A DNA stretch of 21,428 nucleotides from JBOHPP01 sp050731755 (GCA_050731755.1 JBOHPP010000146.1:1-21428); one strand, 5' to 3'; positions 7,212 to 14,956 are shown, counted from the stretch's first letter. The notes: a model not told the origin generated them from the letters alone. Numbers and translations are program-made.

Positions 7212-8260
7212 CGCCGGCTTCGCGCGCTGAGCGGCTGACCGCTGCCGCCGCCCCGCGCAGCCAGGATCTCGGCGAGGATGGCCAGGGCGATCTCGGGCGC
7301 GCTCCGGGCGCCCAGGTCCAGCCCGATGGGCACGCGCACTCGCCGTAACTGGTCCTCCTCGATGCCTTCCTCGCTGAGGTATTTCAGGATCGTGGCGCCG
7401 CGGCGAGCGGACCCCAGCATGCCCATGTAGCCGATGGTGGTGCCGAGCGCGTGGCGCAGCACCGGCAGGTCGTACTTGTAGTCATGGGCCACCAGGACGA
7501 GGGCCGCGGTGGAGGTCAGCGGGTACTGCTTGATCAGCTCCGACGGAATGCCGACCTTCAGCTCGTCCACCTCGGGAAAGCGCTCGCGGGTGGCGAACCG
7601 CGGACGGCCATCCAGGACCACCGTGCGGTAACCCAGCACCCGGGCCAGCGCCGTCAGTGGCATCGCCACGTGGCCGGCTCCCACGACCAGCAGCAACGCC
7701 GCTGGGGCGAACACTTCGATGAAGCCCCGAACGCCTTCGAGGAAGACCGTCCGCGAGGCGCCGCGCTCGAGCGTCTCCCGCGCCTCGGCGGCGAAGCGCT
7801 CGTCGAGGAAGCGGTCGCCCAGACTGCCCTCGACGGTCCCGTCGTCGAGCACGAGGAGCTTGGCCCCCTCGCCCTCGTCCAGCCGCGTGACGAGGGCGCC
7901 GTGACCGCCACGGGCGGCGTGCCCGCGCACCCGCTCGTAGAGATCGAGGGCGAGGGGTTCCACGAAGACCTCGATGGTCCCACCGCAGGTGAGCCCGATC
8001 TCCCAGGCCTCTTCATCCCCGAGGTTCAGCTCGAGGAGCCGCGGGCGCATGTCCCCGAGCACCCGCGCCGACTCCTCGATGACCTGCGCATCGACGCAGC
8101 CACCGATCGTCACCGAGCCGAGCACGGCGCCGCCTTCCCCGACGAGCATCTTGGCGCCTTCTTTGCGAGGGGTCGTTCCCCGAGTGTTGACGAGCGTGGC
8201 TACGGCCACCCGCCCGGGGGCTCGCCGCAATTGATCAATGTGATCGAAGAGTTCGGCCAT
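7208..8260 (-). CDS. xdhC: XdhC/CoxI-family molybdenum-cofactor maturation protein
   Basis: A 350-residue XdhC-family protein with two domains. The N-terminal XdhC/CoxI domain (about 10-80) has RGTTPRKEGAKMLV and GGCVDAQVI with Cys55, then CGGTIEVFVEPL with Cys92; these two cysteines are the conserved pair. The C-terminal Rossmann domain (about 185-335) has LLVVGAGHVAMPL, VLVAHDYKYDLPVL, YMGMLGSARR and PIGLDLGARSAPEIALAILAEI. In Rhodobacter capsulatus, XdhC binds Mo cofactor, interacts with a cysteine desulfurase for its sulfuration, and hands it to the apo-hydroxylase. The sufU-sufS pair two genes downstream fits such a partnership. ATG 8260 has no good Shine-Dalgarno. The gene begins 94 bp past the small PEP-CTERM-like gene. 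Confidence 0.93.
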   Translation of the reverse strand: MAELFDHIDQLRRAPGRVAVATLVNTRGTTPRKEGAKMLVGEGGAVLGSVTIGGCVDAQVIEESARVLGDMRPRLLELNLGDEEAWEIGLTCGGTIEVFVEPLALDLYERVRGHAARGGHGALVTRLDEGEGAKLLVLDDGTVEGSLGDRFLDERFAAEARETLERGASRTVFLEGVRGFIEVFAPAALLLVVGAGHVAMPLTALARVLGYRTVVLDGRPRFATRERFPEVDELKVGIPSELIKQYPLTSTAALVLVAHDYKYDLPVLRHALGTTIGYMGMLGSARRGATILKYLSEEGIEEDQLRRVRVPIGLDLGARSAPEIALAILAEILAARGGGSGQPLSARSRR

Positions 8261-8354
8261 GGCGTGTCAATCATACGCTCACGACGGACAAAACGAAAAC
8301 GCGGTACCGGGCGGACGAGACTGCTACCGGCGGAAGCTGGGTGGGCGCCGCCGC

Positions 8355-8645
8355 TCAGGCAGCGCGCTTGGTCACGACGGGAACGGTCTCGGCACTGATC
8401 TCGGGCTCGGCACTGCGCAGCCGCCGCGCGGGGGCGCCGTGACGGACCGGTCCGCGGGCGCTAATGAGGCTCACACGGCCCAGGCTCACCAGGGCGATAC
8501 CCGTGAGGATGAGCGTGACGGGCTCGCTCGAGCCGAGCTGGAGCCAGTCGGCGGGCAGGAAGTCGAAGAGGAGGGCCTGGGCTTGGCCTGGCGCGTGAAA
8601 CAGCGCCAGCAGCAAAACCATCACGGGAGCTAGAAGGCCCCGCAT
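8355..8645 (-). CDS. Small secreted protein with PEP-CTERM-like anchor
   Basis: A 96-residue protein I cannot name. Residues 1-24 form a signal peptide ending AQA. A short 15-residue exported stretch (LLFDFLPADWLQLGS) leads to SEPVTLILTGIALVSLGRV (40-58). This closely resembles the exosortase-recognised PEP-CTERM tail, in which a Pro-Glu-Pro motif precedes a membrane helix and a basic cluster, except that Ser replaces the first Pro. Unlike a typical tail, 38 more residues follow, basic at first (ARGPVRHGAPARRLR). ATG 8645 is chosen because AGAGGAGGG lies upstream at a workable distance and the signal peptide begins there; the frame extending to 8786 adds non-secretory sequence. A 7 bp hairpin (8666-8687) sits just before that Shine-Dalgarno. 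It lies between coxE and xdhC; no exosortase is in the window. Confidence 0.6.
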   Translation of the reverse strand: MRGLLAPVMVLLLALFHAPGQAQALLFDFLPADWLQLGSSEPVTLILTGIALVSLGRVSLISARGPVRHGAPARRLRSAEPEISAETVPVVTKRAA

Positions 8646-8805
8646 CGCGGCTCGTTCCCTCCTCTGGCGGCCCTCACCTCGGCCGCCTGTACCTCGGACA
8701 ACTGCAAGCCAAGGGCCAGCTTCGCAGGACCGGATTTTCGACGCCGCAGCCGGCTCGACCTGCAAACGCCTGCACAAGTCGCGCAAGCGGTCCGAACGCT
8801 CTATG

Positions 8806-8825
8806 TCGGGCCCTGCGGGGCCCGA
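8806..8825 (-). terminator. Hairpin directly after coxE
   Basis: A perfect 8 bp GC-rich stem (8806-8813 with 8818-8825) and a 4-base loop begin at the base after the coxE stop codon. No T-run follows, so it may be a weak terminator, a 3'-end stabiliser or a processing site. The rest of the 180 bp gap to the next gene shows only the 8666-8687 hairpin. Confidence 0.4.
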
Positions 8826-9974
8826 TCAGAGGGCCAGGCGCGTGGCCAGGTCGCGGAGCGCGGCCAGGTTGTGGGCCGGGGCGAACACGTCGAGGAGCGG
8901 GAGCGCGGCGGCCATCCCCCGGGTGAGCGGCTCGTAGGACGTATTGCCGAGCAGCGGGTTGAGCCAGATCACCCGCCCGGCCCGGCGTTTGATCCGCAGC
9001 AACTCGCCGGCCAGCAACTCGGGCTCGCCGGTGTCCCAGCCATCGGAGAGGATCACGACGATCGTTCGGCGGTCGACGAGATGCGACCATTCGCGGTTGA
9101 ACTGGGCGAGGGACTCCCCGATGCGGGTGCCGCCTGACCAGTCGCGAACGTCGGTGAGCCGGCGCAGGATCTGGCGGTAGGACCGTCCCCGCAGGTGCTC
9201 GGTGACGCGCGTGAGCCGGGTCGAGAACGTGAACGTGTCGACGCGACCAAACACGTTCTGCATCGCGAAGAGAAACTGGAGGAGGAAGCGGCTGTAGAGA
9301 TCCATCGAGCCGGACACGTCGCAGATGAGGATGAGCCGCACCTTCCGCCGCTTGCGGCGGCGCCGGCGCAGCTCGATGAGGTCGCCCCGGCTCAGGTTGG
9401 CGCGCAGGGTCCGGCGAAGATCCACGGGACCGCGCCGGCTGGCCGGACGCCGGCGGCGGCTGAGCCGACGGGCCAGCCGGCGGGCGATCTGCACCGTCAG
9501 CCGATAGACCTCCTCCAGCTGGTCCGCGCTGAACGTGGAGAAGTCCTGGCCGGCGAGCGTCTCCCGGTCGGAGACGCCCGGGACGCCGAGCGGCTCGCCG
9601 GTCTCACGTTCGTCCTGCTCCTCACCCCAGGTATCCAGGGCGAGCGAGTCCCGCTTCTGGCCGCTCGTCTTGAGAGTCGCCGGCAGACCTGCGTCGGCGG
9701 GTGGCGTCGTGATCAGCCCTCCGAGTCCGGCATCGATCTCGACGTGGGCGCGCCAGAATCCGTCGAAGCAGCGGTCGAACACCGGCAGCTCCTCCGGCCG
9801 TCCCACCAGGAGCGTGCGGAGCGCCAGGCGCATCTCCTCGCGGTCGGCCAGATCCACGTGCTCCAGCGCACGGACGGCGTCGGCGACCTGGACGAGGGTG
9901 ACCGGCAGGCCGTGCTCCCGCAGGACCGCGCCGAACCGGACCATGGCGCTCCCCAGGTCGCGGGGAGCGCGCAT
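8826..9974 (-). CDS. coxE: CoxE-like VWA-domain maturation protein
   Basis: A 382-residue protein with a C-terminal von Willebrand factor A domain. The MIDAS metal site is complete: DVSGS at 219-223, Thr283 in GGT, and Asp311 in LSDGWDTGE. The N-terminal half (1-100) is helical, with an acidic linker (115-140) and a very Arg-rich stretch (about 165-212, RRRRRKRRK). This layout matches CoxE, which works with the MoxR-type ATPase CoxD in post-translational activation of CO-dehydrogenase-type molybdoenzymes in Oligotropha. ATG 9974 shares one base with the stop of the ATPase gene (TGATG); the longer frame to 10409 lies inside that gene and is rejected. Function here follows from family and position. 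Confidence 0.9.
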   Translation of the reverse strand: MRAPRDLGSAMVRFGAVLREHGLPVTLVQVADAVRALEHVDLADREEMRLALRTLLVGRPEELPVFDRCFDGFWRAHVEIDAGLGGLITTPPADAGLPATLKTSGQKRDSLALDTWGEEQDERETGEPLGVPGVSDRETLAGQDFSTFSADQLEEVYRLTVQIARRLARRLSRRRRPASRRGPVDLRRTLRANLSRGDLIELRRRRRKRRKVRLILICDVSGSMDLYSRFLLQFLFAMQNVFGRVDTFTFSTRLTRVTEHLRGRSYRQILRRLTDVRDWSGGTRIGESLAQFNREWSHLVDRRTIVVILSDGWDTGEPELLAGELLRIKRRAGRVIWLNPLLGNTSYEPLTRGMAAALPLLDVFAPAHNLAALRDLATRLAL

Positions 9975-10867
9975 CAACTCTGAACGGGCAGAAAGGGCGT
10001 GAGGCCCGCCTTGGCCACCTCGGCGCGGAAGCGCTTGATGTCCTCGGCGTCCTTGAGGAGCGTGCCGAGAGTCTCGGTGACGAGCCCCTCGTCGAGGTGG
10101 TCGGCGTGAAGCGAGACCAGGGCCTGCGCCCAGTCCAGCGTCTCGGCCACGCCCGGCACCTTGCTCATCCGCACCCGGCGCAGCGTCTCCATGAAGTGCG
10201 CGATCTCGCGGGCCAGCCGGGCGTTGATGCCCGGCACCTTGCGCTCGACGATCCGGACCTCCTTCTCGAAGCTCGGGTAGTCGATCCAGAGGTAGAGGCA
10301 GCGGCGCCGGAGCGCATCGCTGAGCTCGCGGGTGCGGTTGGAGGTGAGGATCACGTGGGGCGGATGCGTGGCCTTGAGCGTGCCGATCTCGGGGATGGTC
10401 ACCTGCCACTCGGAGAACACCTCGAGCATGAACGCCTCCAGCTCTTCATCTGCCCGGTCAATTTCGTCAACGAGCAGAACCGGCGCGCGATCCTCCTGGC
10501 TGATCGCCTGGAGCAGCGGGCGGCGGAGGAGAAAGGGCTCGGAGAAGATCTCGTGTTCCTTCTGGGCCGGGGAGCGGTCGTTCGACTGCTCGGTGAGCTT
10601 GATGTGGAGCAGCTGCTTCTGGTAGTTCCACTCGTAGAGCGCCGTCGAGGCGTCCAGGCCCTCGTAGCACTGCAGGCGGATCAGGTTCGTGCCCAGCATC
10701 CTCGCCATCACCTTGGCCACTTCCGTTTTGCCGACACCGGCGTGGCCTTCGATGAGGAGCGGCTTCTTGAGGGCGAGCGCGAGGTGGACCGACGTGGCGA
10801 CGGGAGCGTCCGTGACGTATTCGGCCGCTTCCATCAGCTCCTGGATCTTCTTTATCTCTGGACGCAC
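9974..10867 (-). CDS. coxD: MoxR-family AAA+ ATPase (CoxD-like)
   Basis: A 297-residue AAA+ ATPase of the MoxR group. Walker A is GHAGVGKT (41-48), Walker B is LLVDEID (131-137), sensor 1 is TSN (175-177) and arginine-finger candidates lie in RRR (187-189). The opening MRPEIKKIQELMEAAEYVTD is typical of CoxD-type members. It probably forms a hexamer that acts with the VWA partner to remodel the molybdenum hydroxylase and help complete its active site; in Oligotropha, CoxD is needed for the sulfur and copper of the CODH cluster. Translation starts at GTG 10867, six bases after the mocA stop; the Shine-Dalgarno is weak. The gene overlaps coxE by one base. Confidence 0.92.
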   Translation of the reverse strand: MRPEIKKIQELMEAAEYVTDAPVATSVHLALALKKPLLIEGHAGVGKTEVAKVMARMLGTNLIRLQCYEGLDASTALYEWNYQKQLLHIKLTEQSNDRSPAQKEHEIFSEPFLLRRPLLQAISQEDRAPVLLVDEIDRADEELEAFMLEVFSEWQVTIPEIGTLKATHPPHVILTSNRTRELSDALRRRCLYLWIDYPSFEKEVRIVERKVPGINARLAREIAHFMETLRRVRMSKVPGVAETLDWAQALVSLHADHLDEGLVTETLGTLLKDAEDIKRFRAEVAKAGLTPFLPVQS

Positions 10868-10873
10868 GGTCGC

Positions 10874-11449
10874 CTATTGTACATGAAGCCTCGCGTAGTC
10901 CTCCGGCGTGTCGACGTCGGCCGGCATGGGAGCGTCGATCGCCACCAGCTCCACTCGCTCGCGTCGCGACCGCACCACCGATCGCGCCCCCGCATCTCCG
11001 CTCAGGGCGGCGAGCTCGGCGAACACGCCGGCCGCGAAGAGCACCGGCGTGCCCTGAGCGCCGCGATACACGGGGGCCACGATGGCCTTGCCGCTCTGCT
11101 CCCAGGCCGCCCGCAGCGCGGGGATCACCTGAGCGGGGACCCGTGGCTGGTCACCCAGCGCGACCAGCACCGCTCGGGTCCACGGCTTGAGACCGCCCAC
11201 GCCGACGGCGATGGATGAGCCCTGTCCCTCATGGGCCCGCGGGTTGCGGACGAAGCGCGCGGCAAGATCGGCGAGCGCCTCGCGAACACCGCTGTCCTCC
11301 TCGCCGGTGACAATGACGAGATCCTCGACGTGAGGCAACAAGCCTTCCGCGGCCCAGCGGACGATGGGCTTGCCCCGGAACTCCAGCAGCAGCTTCGGCC
11401 GGCCCATCCGCCGTGCGAACCCCGCCGCCAGCAGGATGCCGGCGATCAT
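10874..11449 (-). CDS. mocA: MocA-type molybdenum cofactor cytidylyltransferase
   Basis: A 191-residue MobA/MocA-family nucleotidyltransferase. The NTP-binding loop is LLAAGFARRMGRPKLLL (6-22), the metal-binding motif is GDQP (99-102), and QGTPVLF and GDAGARSVV follow, ending DVDTPEDY. MocA adds CMP to Mo-molybdopterin to make the MCD form used by xanthine-oxidase-family enzymes, which fits the coxSLM genes upstream; a GMP-adding MobA is less likely given the context. ATG 11449 begins directly with the fold (MIAGILLAAG); a TTG at 11485 would add 12 residues unlike the family. It is the first gene after the inverted-repeat element, followed at six bases by coxD. No convincing promoter hexamers were found in 11450-11563. 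Confidence 0.88.
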   Translation of the reverse strand: MIAGILLAAGFARRMGRPKLLLEFRGKPIVRWAAEGLLPHVEDLVIVTGEEDSGVREALADLAARFVRNPRAHEGQGSSIAVGVGGLKPWTRAVLVALGDQPRVPAQVIPALRAAWEQSGKAIVAPVYRGAQGTPVLFAAGVFAELAALSGDAGARSVVRSRRERVELVAIDAPMPADVDTPEDYARLHVQ

Positions 11450-11563
11450 GGCGTGGCCAGCCGCGCTGCGAGCGACGAGAACCAAGGAGTCAGGGCGCGA
11501 TTCAGTCCGAATCGACGAGCATCCGAGGAGGGACCGGTCAGCGCGAGCGCGCGGCGGACGCGT

Positions 11564-11704
11564 GGAGCTCGGGGGCGGGGGGCTGACTCCGCCGACCCGT
11601 TCGCGCCGACCAGGGCGGCGCGCGATGGGGAGTGTGTACCACGCGACCGGTAGACCGCCGCCGACTGCGTGGTCGCCGGAGTCAGCCCCCCGCCCCCGAG
11701 CTCC
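11564..11704. repeat. 141 bp element with perfect 28 bp inverted repeats
   Basis: The arm 11564-11591 (starting GGAGCTCGGGGGCGG) is the exact reverse complement of 11677-11704. Pairing resumes after one mismatch for five bases (CGACC), and the 85-base centre contains further complementary pieces such as CGACCA with TGGTCG and GGCGG with CCGCC. The right arm ends nine bases past the coxM stop; the left arm ends 114 bases before the mocA ATG. No clear target-site duplication flanks the arms. It holds no credible gene. It could be a non-autonomous MITE-like element or a dispersed intergenic palindrome, and as RNA would make a long hairpin able to end or protect the coxSLM transcript. Number of copies in the genome cannot be seen here. 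Confidence 0.8.
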
Positions 11705-11713
11705 TGCGCGCGA

Positions 11714-12583
11714 CTACCCGCGCGCCCGCTTGACCGCTTCCGTGATCGCGCGCTTGGCAAAAACCCGGCAGAGGTGCGCCTTGTACTCGACCGAGCCCTG
11801 AAGGTCGGCCTGCACGTCCACCCCTTCCGCGGCCTTCTGCGCGGCGGCCTCGATGGTGGCGGCGTCGAGCTTCTTGCCGGCCAGCGCGGCCTCCACGCCC
11901 TTGGCCCGCACCGCCTTGGTGCCGGCGCCGGTGACGCCCACGGCGGCCTTCGTGCATTTGCCTTCACGATCCAGGGTCACCGCCGCCGCCACGCCCACCA
12001 CGGCGAAGCGCGAAGCCGGATGGGGAAACTTCATGTAGGCGGCGCCAGTCCCACTCGGCAGTGCCGGCACGCGGATCTCGACGAGAATTTCATCCTCCCG
12101 GAGCGCCGTGGCCATGAGCCCCTGGAACCAGTCGTCCACCTTGACCGTGCGGCGTCCCTTCGGCCCTTCGCACACCAGCTCGACGCCCAGCGCGATCATT
12201 GTCGCCGGCTGATCGGCGGCGGGATCGGCATGGGCCAGCGAGCCGCCGAGGGTTCCCAGGTTGCGCACCTGAGGGTCGCCGATGATCGACGCCGTGTCGG
12301 CCAGGACGGGGCACTTGGACTTGAGCAGGGCCGACGACTCCATCTGCCAGTGGGTCGTCATGGCGCCGATGACGATGGCGCCACCTTCTTCCTTGATTCC
12401 GGACAGCCCGGGCACCTTGCGGAGATCGATCAGGTGCTTGGGCTGGGCCAGCCGCAGCTTCATCATGGGCACGAGGCTGTGGCCGCCGGCCAGCAGCTTG
12501 GCGTCGTCCTTGAAGCGGCCGAGCAGTCCCAGCGCGTCCTTCACGTTGGTGGGAGCGTGGTACTCGAATGCGGCAGGGTACAT
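11714..12583 (-). CDS. coxM: FAD-binding medium subunit of Mo hydroxylase (CoxM-like)
   Basis: A 289-residue subunit that carries FAD and passes electrons from the 2Fe-2S clusters to an acceptor. The two flavin-binding signatures are AGGHSLVPMMKLRLA (32-46) and TLGGSLAHADPAAD (111-124), both typical of the CoxM/CutM family, and the length matches. The C-terminal CO-dehydrogenase flavoprotein domain spans about 180-285. ATG 12583 has a strong Shine-Dalgarno, TAGGAGG, that includes the stop codon of coxL, so expression is tied to coxL. The gene is the last of coxS-coxL-coxM and is followed nine bases on by the inverted-repeat element. Confidence 0.95.
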   Translation of the reverse strand: MYPAAFEYHAPTNVKDALGLLGRFKDDAKLLAGGHSLVPMMKLRLAQPKHLIDLRKVPGLSGIKEEGGAIVIGAMTTHWQMESSALLKSKCPVLADTASIIGDPQVRNLGTLGGSLAHADPAADQPATMIALGVELVCEGPKGRRTVKVDDWFQGLMATALREDEILVEIRVPALPSGTGAAYMKFPHPASRFAVVGVAAAVTLDREGKCTKAAVGVTGAGTKAVRAKGVEAALAGKKLDAATIEAAAQKAAEGVDVQADLQGSVEYKAHLCRVFAKRAITEAVKRARG

Positions 12584-12595
12584 GGGGCGCGCCTC

Positions 12596-14956
12596 CTATT
12601 TCTTCGCGGCCTTCACGGCCTTCCAGATCGCCTCGGCCGTCAGGGGAAGGTCGATGTGCGTCACGCCGAACGGCGCCAGGGCGTCGATGACGGCATTGGC
12701 CACGGTGGGCGTCGCCGCAATGGTGCCAGTCTCGCCGGCGCCCTTGACGCCCAGCGGGTTCACCGGGCTCGGCGTCACCGTGCGCTCCGTCTGATATGAC
12801 GGCAGCTGGTCGGCCTTGGGCAGCGCGTAGTCCATCATGGTGGCGGACAGGAGCTGGCCGTCGTCCGAGTAGACGCCGTGCTCCCATAGTGCCTGGCCCA
12901 CGCCTTGGGCGATACCGCCGTGCACCATGCCGTCGACGATCATCGGGTTGATGACCCGCCCTACGTCGTCGACCGCCACGTAGCGCAACAGCTTCACCTG
13001 CCCGCTTTCGGGGTCGACCTCCACCACCGCCACGTGGGTGCCGAACGGGAACGTGAAGTTCGGGGGGTCGAAGAAGGACGTGGCCTCGAGCCCGGGTTCC
13101 ATGCCCTGGGGGATGTTGTGCGCGAGATAAGCCATGAGGGCGACCTCGCCCCAGGCCTTGACCTTGTCCGGCGAGCCCTTGACCGACCACTTGCCCGCTT
13201 CGAACAGGAGGTCCTGCTCGCCGGCCTCCAGCAGGTGGGCGGCGATCTTGCGGCCTTTGTCCTTGATCTTTTCCAGGCACTTCACGATCGCCGAGCCGCC
13301 CACGCAGGCCGAGCGGCTGCCGTAAGTTCCCATGCCGAAGGGGATCAGCGCGGTGTCGCCGTGGACGATCTCCACGTGCTCCATGGGAATCCCCAGATCG
13401 TCGGCCACCAGCTGAGCGAACGTCGTCTCGTGGCCCTGACCGTGGGAGTGCGAGCCGGTGAACACCGTCACCGCCCCGGTAGGATGGACGCGGACCTGTC
13501 CAGACTCCCAGAGCCCGGCCCCGGCGCCCAGCGAGCCGGCTACCGCCGAAGGCGCGGGCCCGCATGCTTCGATGTAAGTGCTCACACCCACCCCGATGTA
13601 ACGCCCCTGCTGGCGCGCCTGCTCCTGCTCCTTGCGCACCTCGGTGTACCGGGCCAGCTCCAGCCCCCGGGTGAGCGTCGGCTCATAGTTGCCGCTGTCG
13701 TAGGCGAACGCCACCGGCGTCTGGTAGACCTGCCCGCCCGTGAAGGCGGGAATGAGGTTCTTGCGCCGAAGCTCGGCGGGATCGACGCGCAGTTCGTGGG
13801 CGGAGCGGTCGACCAGGCGCTCGAGCAGATACGTGGCCTCCGGCCGCCCGGCGCCGCGATACGCGTCGACCGGCGCGGTGGTGGTCAACATGCCCCACAC
13901 CTCGCAGAAGATCGCCGGAATCTTGTACGTGCCGGACAGCAGCGGGCCGTAGAGGTATGACGGGATGAGCGGGGCGAAGGTCGAGAGATAGGCGCCGAGG
14001 TTGGCGTGCGTGCGGACCCGCAACCCGAGGATCTTGCCGTCGCGGTCAAAGGCCATCTCGGCCTCGGTGACGTGGTCGCGCCCGTGGGCGTCGTTCAGGA
14101 ACGACTCCCGCCGCTCGGCCGTCCACTTCACCGGGCGGCCGAGCGCTTTGGCAGCCCAGCAGACGGCGACCTCCTCGTTGTAGACGAAGATCTTGGAGCC
14201 GAAGCCACCGCCCACATCGGGGGCGATCACCCGCATCTTCGTCTCGGGAATGCCCAGGACGAACGCCGCCATCAGGAGACGATGGACGTGGGGATTCTGG
14301 GAGGTCACCCACAGCGTGAGATCGCCGGTGGCCGGTGAGACCGAGGCCAGGCAGGCGCGGGGCTCGATGGCGTTGGGGATCAGTCGCTGGTTGACGAAGG
14401 ACAGGCTCACGACCTTGGCCGCCGACCGGAACGCCGTTTCGACGGCGGCCTTGTCGCCGATGGTCCAGTAAAAGGATTGGTTCTGGGGGATGTCGTCGAA
14501 AAGCTGGGGCGCCCCCTTGTCGTAGGCCTTTTTGGGGTTGGCCACTCCCCGCAGCGGCTCGTACTCGACCTGGACCGCCTCGGCGCCATCCTTGGCCGTA
14601 TACGCGCTGTCGGCGACCACGATGGCCACCGGCTCACCGACGTAGCGCACCTTGCCCTGGGCCAGGACGGGCCGCGGGGGCACTTTGATGTCGGGCAGCA
14701 TCCACCCGCAGGGCAGCGCGCCCACCTTTACGTCCTGTCCCGTGTAGACGGCCACGACACCGGGCACGCCCTTGGCCTTGGTCGTATTCACGGCCTTGAG
14801 CCGCGCGTGGGCATGAGGGCTGCGGACGAACGCGGCATAGGTCGTGCCCGGCAGCTTCACATCGTCCACGTACTGGCCGCGGCCGGTGATGAACCGGGGG
14901 TCCTCGCGGCGCTTGATCGACTTGCCGAACAGCCGCTCCTGACTCACCGTCGCCAT
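12596..14956 (-). CDS. coxL: Molybdopterin large subunit, form II CoxL-like Mo hydroxylase
   Basis: A 786-residue catalytic subunit of the xanthine oxidase family, binding Mo-molybdopterin cytosine dinucleotide. The N-terminal hammerhead domain (about 15-135) includes YVDDVKLPG and FVRSPHAHARL. Molybdopterin-binding follows with GGGFGSK (249-255). The active-site loop is AYRGAGR (365-371): the form II signature, where true CO dehydrogenases (form I) have AYxCSFR with the copper-bound Cys. The catalytic base is Glu742 in KGAGETGT. Without the Cys, CO oxidation is doubtful; a purine, aldehyde or aromatic/heterocyclic substrate is more likely but cannot be read from sequence. ATG 14956 has AAGGAG in front. 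The 73 bp gap after coxS holds a 7 bp hairpin. Confidence 0.95.
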   Translation of the reverse strand: MATVSQERLFGKSIKRREDPRFITGRGQYVDDVKLPGTTYAAFVRSPHAHARLKAVNTTKAKGVPGVVAVYTGQDVKVGALPCGWMLPDIKVPPRPVLAQGKVRYVGEPVAIVVADSAYTAKDGAEAVQVEYEPLRGVANPKKAYDKGAPQLFDDIPQNQSFYWTIGDKAAVETAFRSAAKVVSLSFVNQRLIPNAIEPRACLASVSPATGDLTLWVTSQNPHVHRLLMAAFVLGIPETKMRVIAPDVGGGFGSKIFVYNEEVAVCWAAKALGRPVKWTAERRESFLNDAHGRDHVTEAEMAFDRDGKILGLRVRTHANLGAYLSTFAPLIPSYLYGPLLSGTYKIPAIFCEVWGMLTTTAPVDAYRGAGRPEATYLLERLVDRSAHELRVDPAELRRKNLIPAFTGGQVYQTPVAFAYDSGNYEPTLTRGLELARYTEVRKEQEQARQQGRYIGVGVSTYIEACGPAPSAVAGSLGAGAGLWESGQVRVHPTGAVTVFTGSHSHGQGHETTFAQLVADDLGIPMEHVEIVHGDTALIPFGMGTYGSRSACVGGSAIVKCLEKIKDKGRKIAAHLLEAGEQDLLFEAGKWSVKGSPDKVKAWGEVALMAYLAHNIPQGMEPGLEATSFFDPPNFTFPFGTHVAVVEVDPESGQVKLLRYVAVDDVGRVINPMIVDGMVHGGIAQGVGQALWEHGVYSDDGQLLSATMMDYALPKADQLPSYQTERTVTPSPVNPLGVKGAGETGTIAATPTVANAVIDALAPFGVTHIDLPLTAEAIWKAVKAAKK

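Noticed and set aside
8281..8354. Minus-strand TTGACA just before the xdhC start (8262-8272 area) as a promoter
   Set aside because: It ends only a few bases before the ATG, leaving no room for a -10 and leader. It looks like chance.
9975..10409. Extension of the coxE frame to 10409 and of sufU to 6390
   Set aside because: Both lie inside well-supported upstream genes in another frame. ATG codons at 9974 and 6171 overlap the upstream stops and begin the family-like sequence.
11446..11967. A 173-codon minus-strand frame running through the inverted repeat
   Set aside because: It overlaps the coxM end in another frame, is low complexity (Arg, Pro, Ala, Ser), and its central part is just translation of the palindrome.
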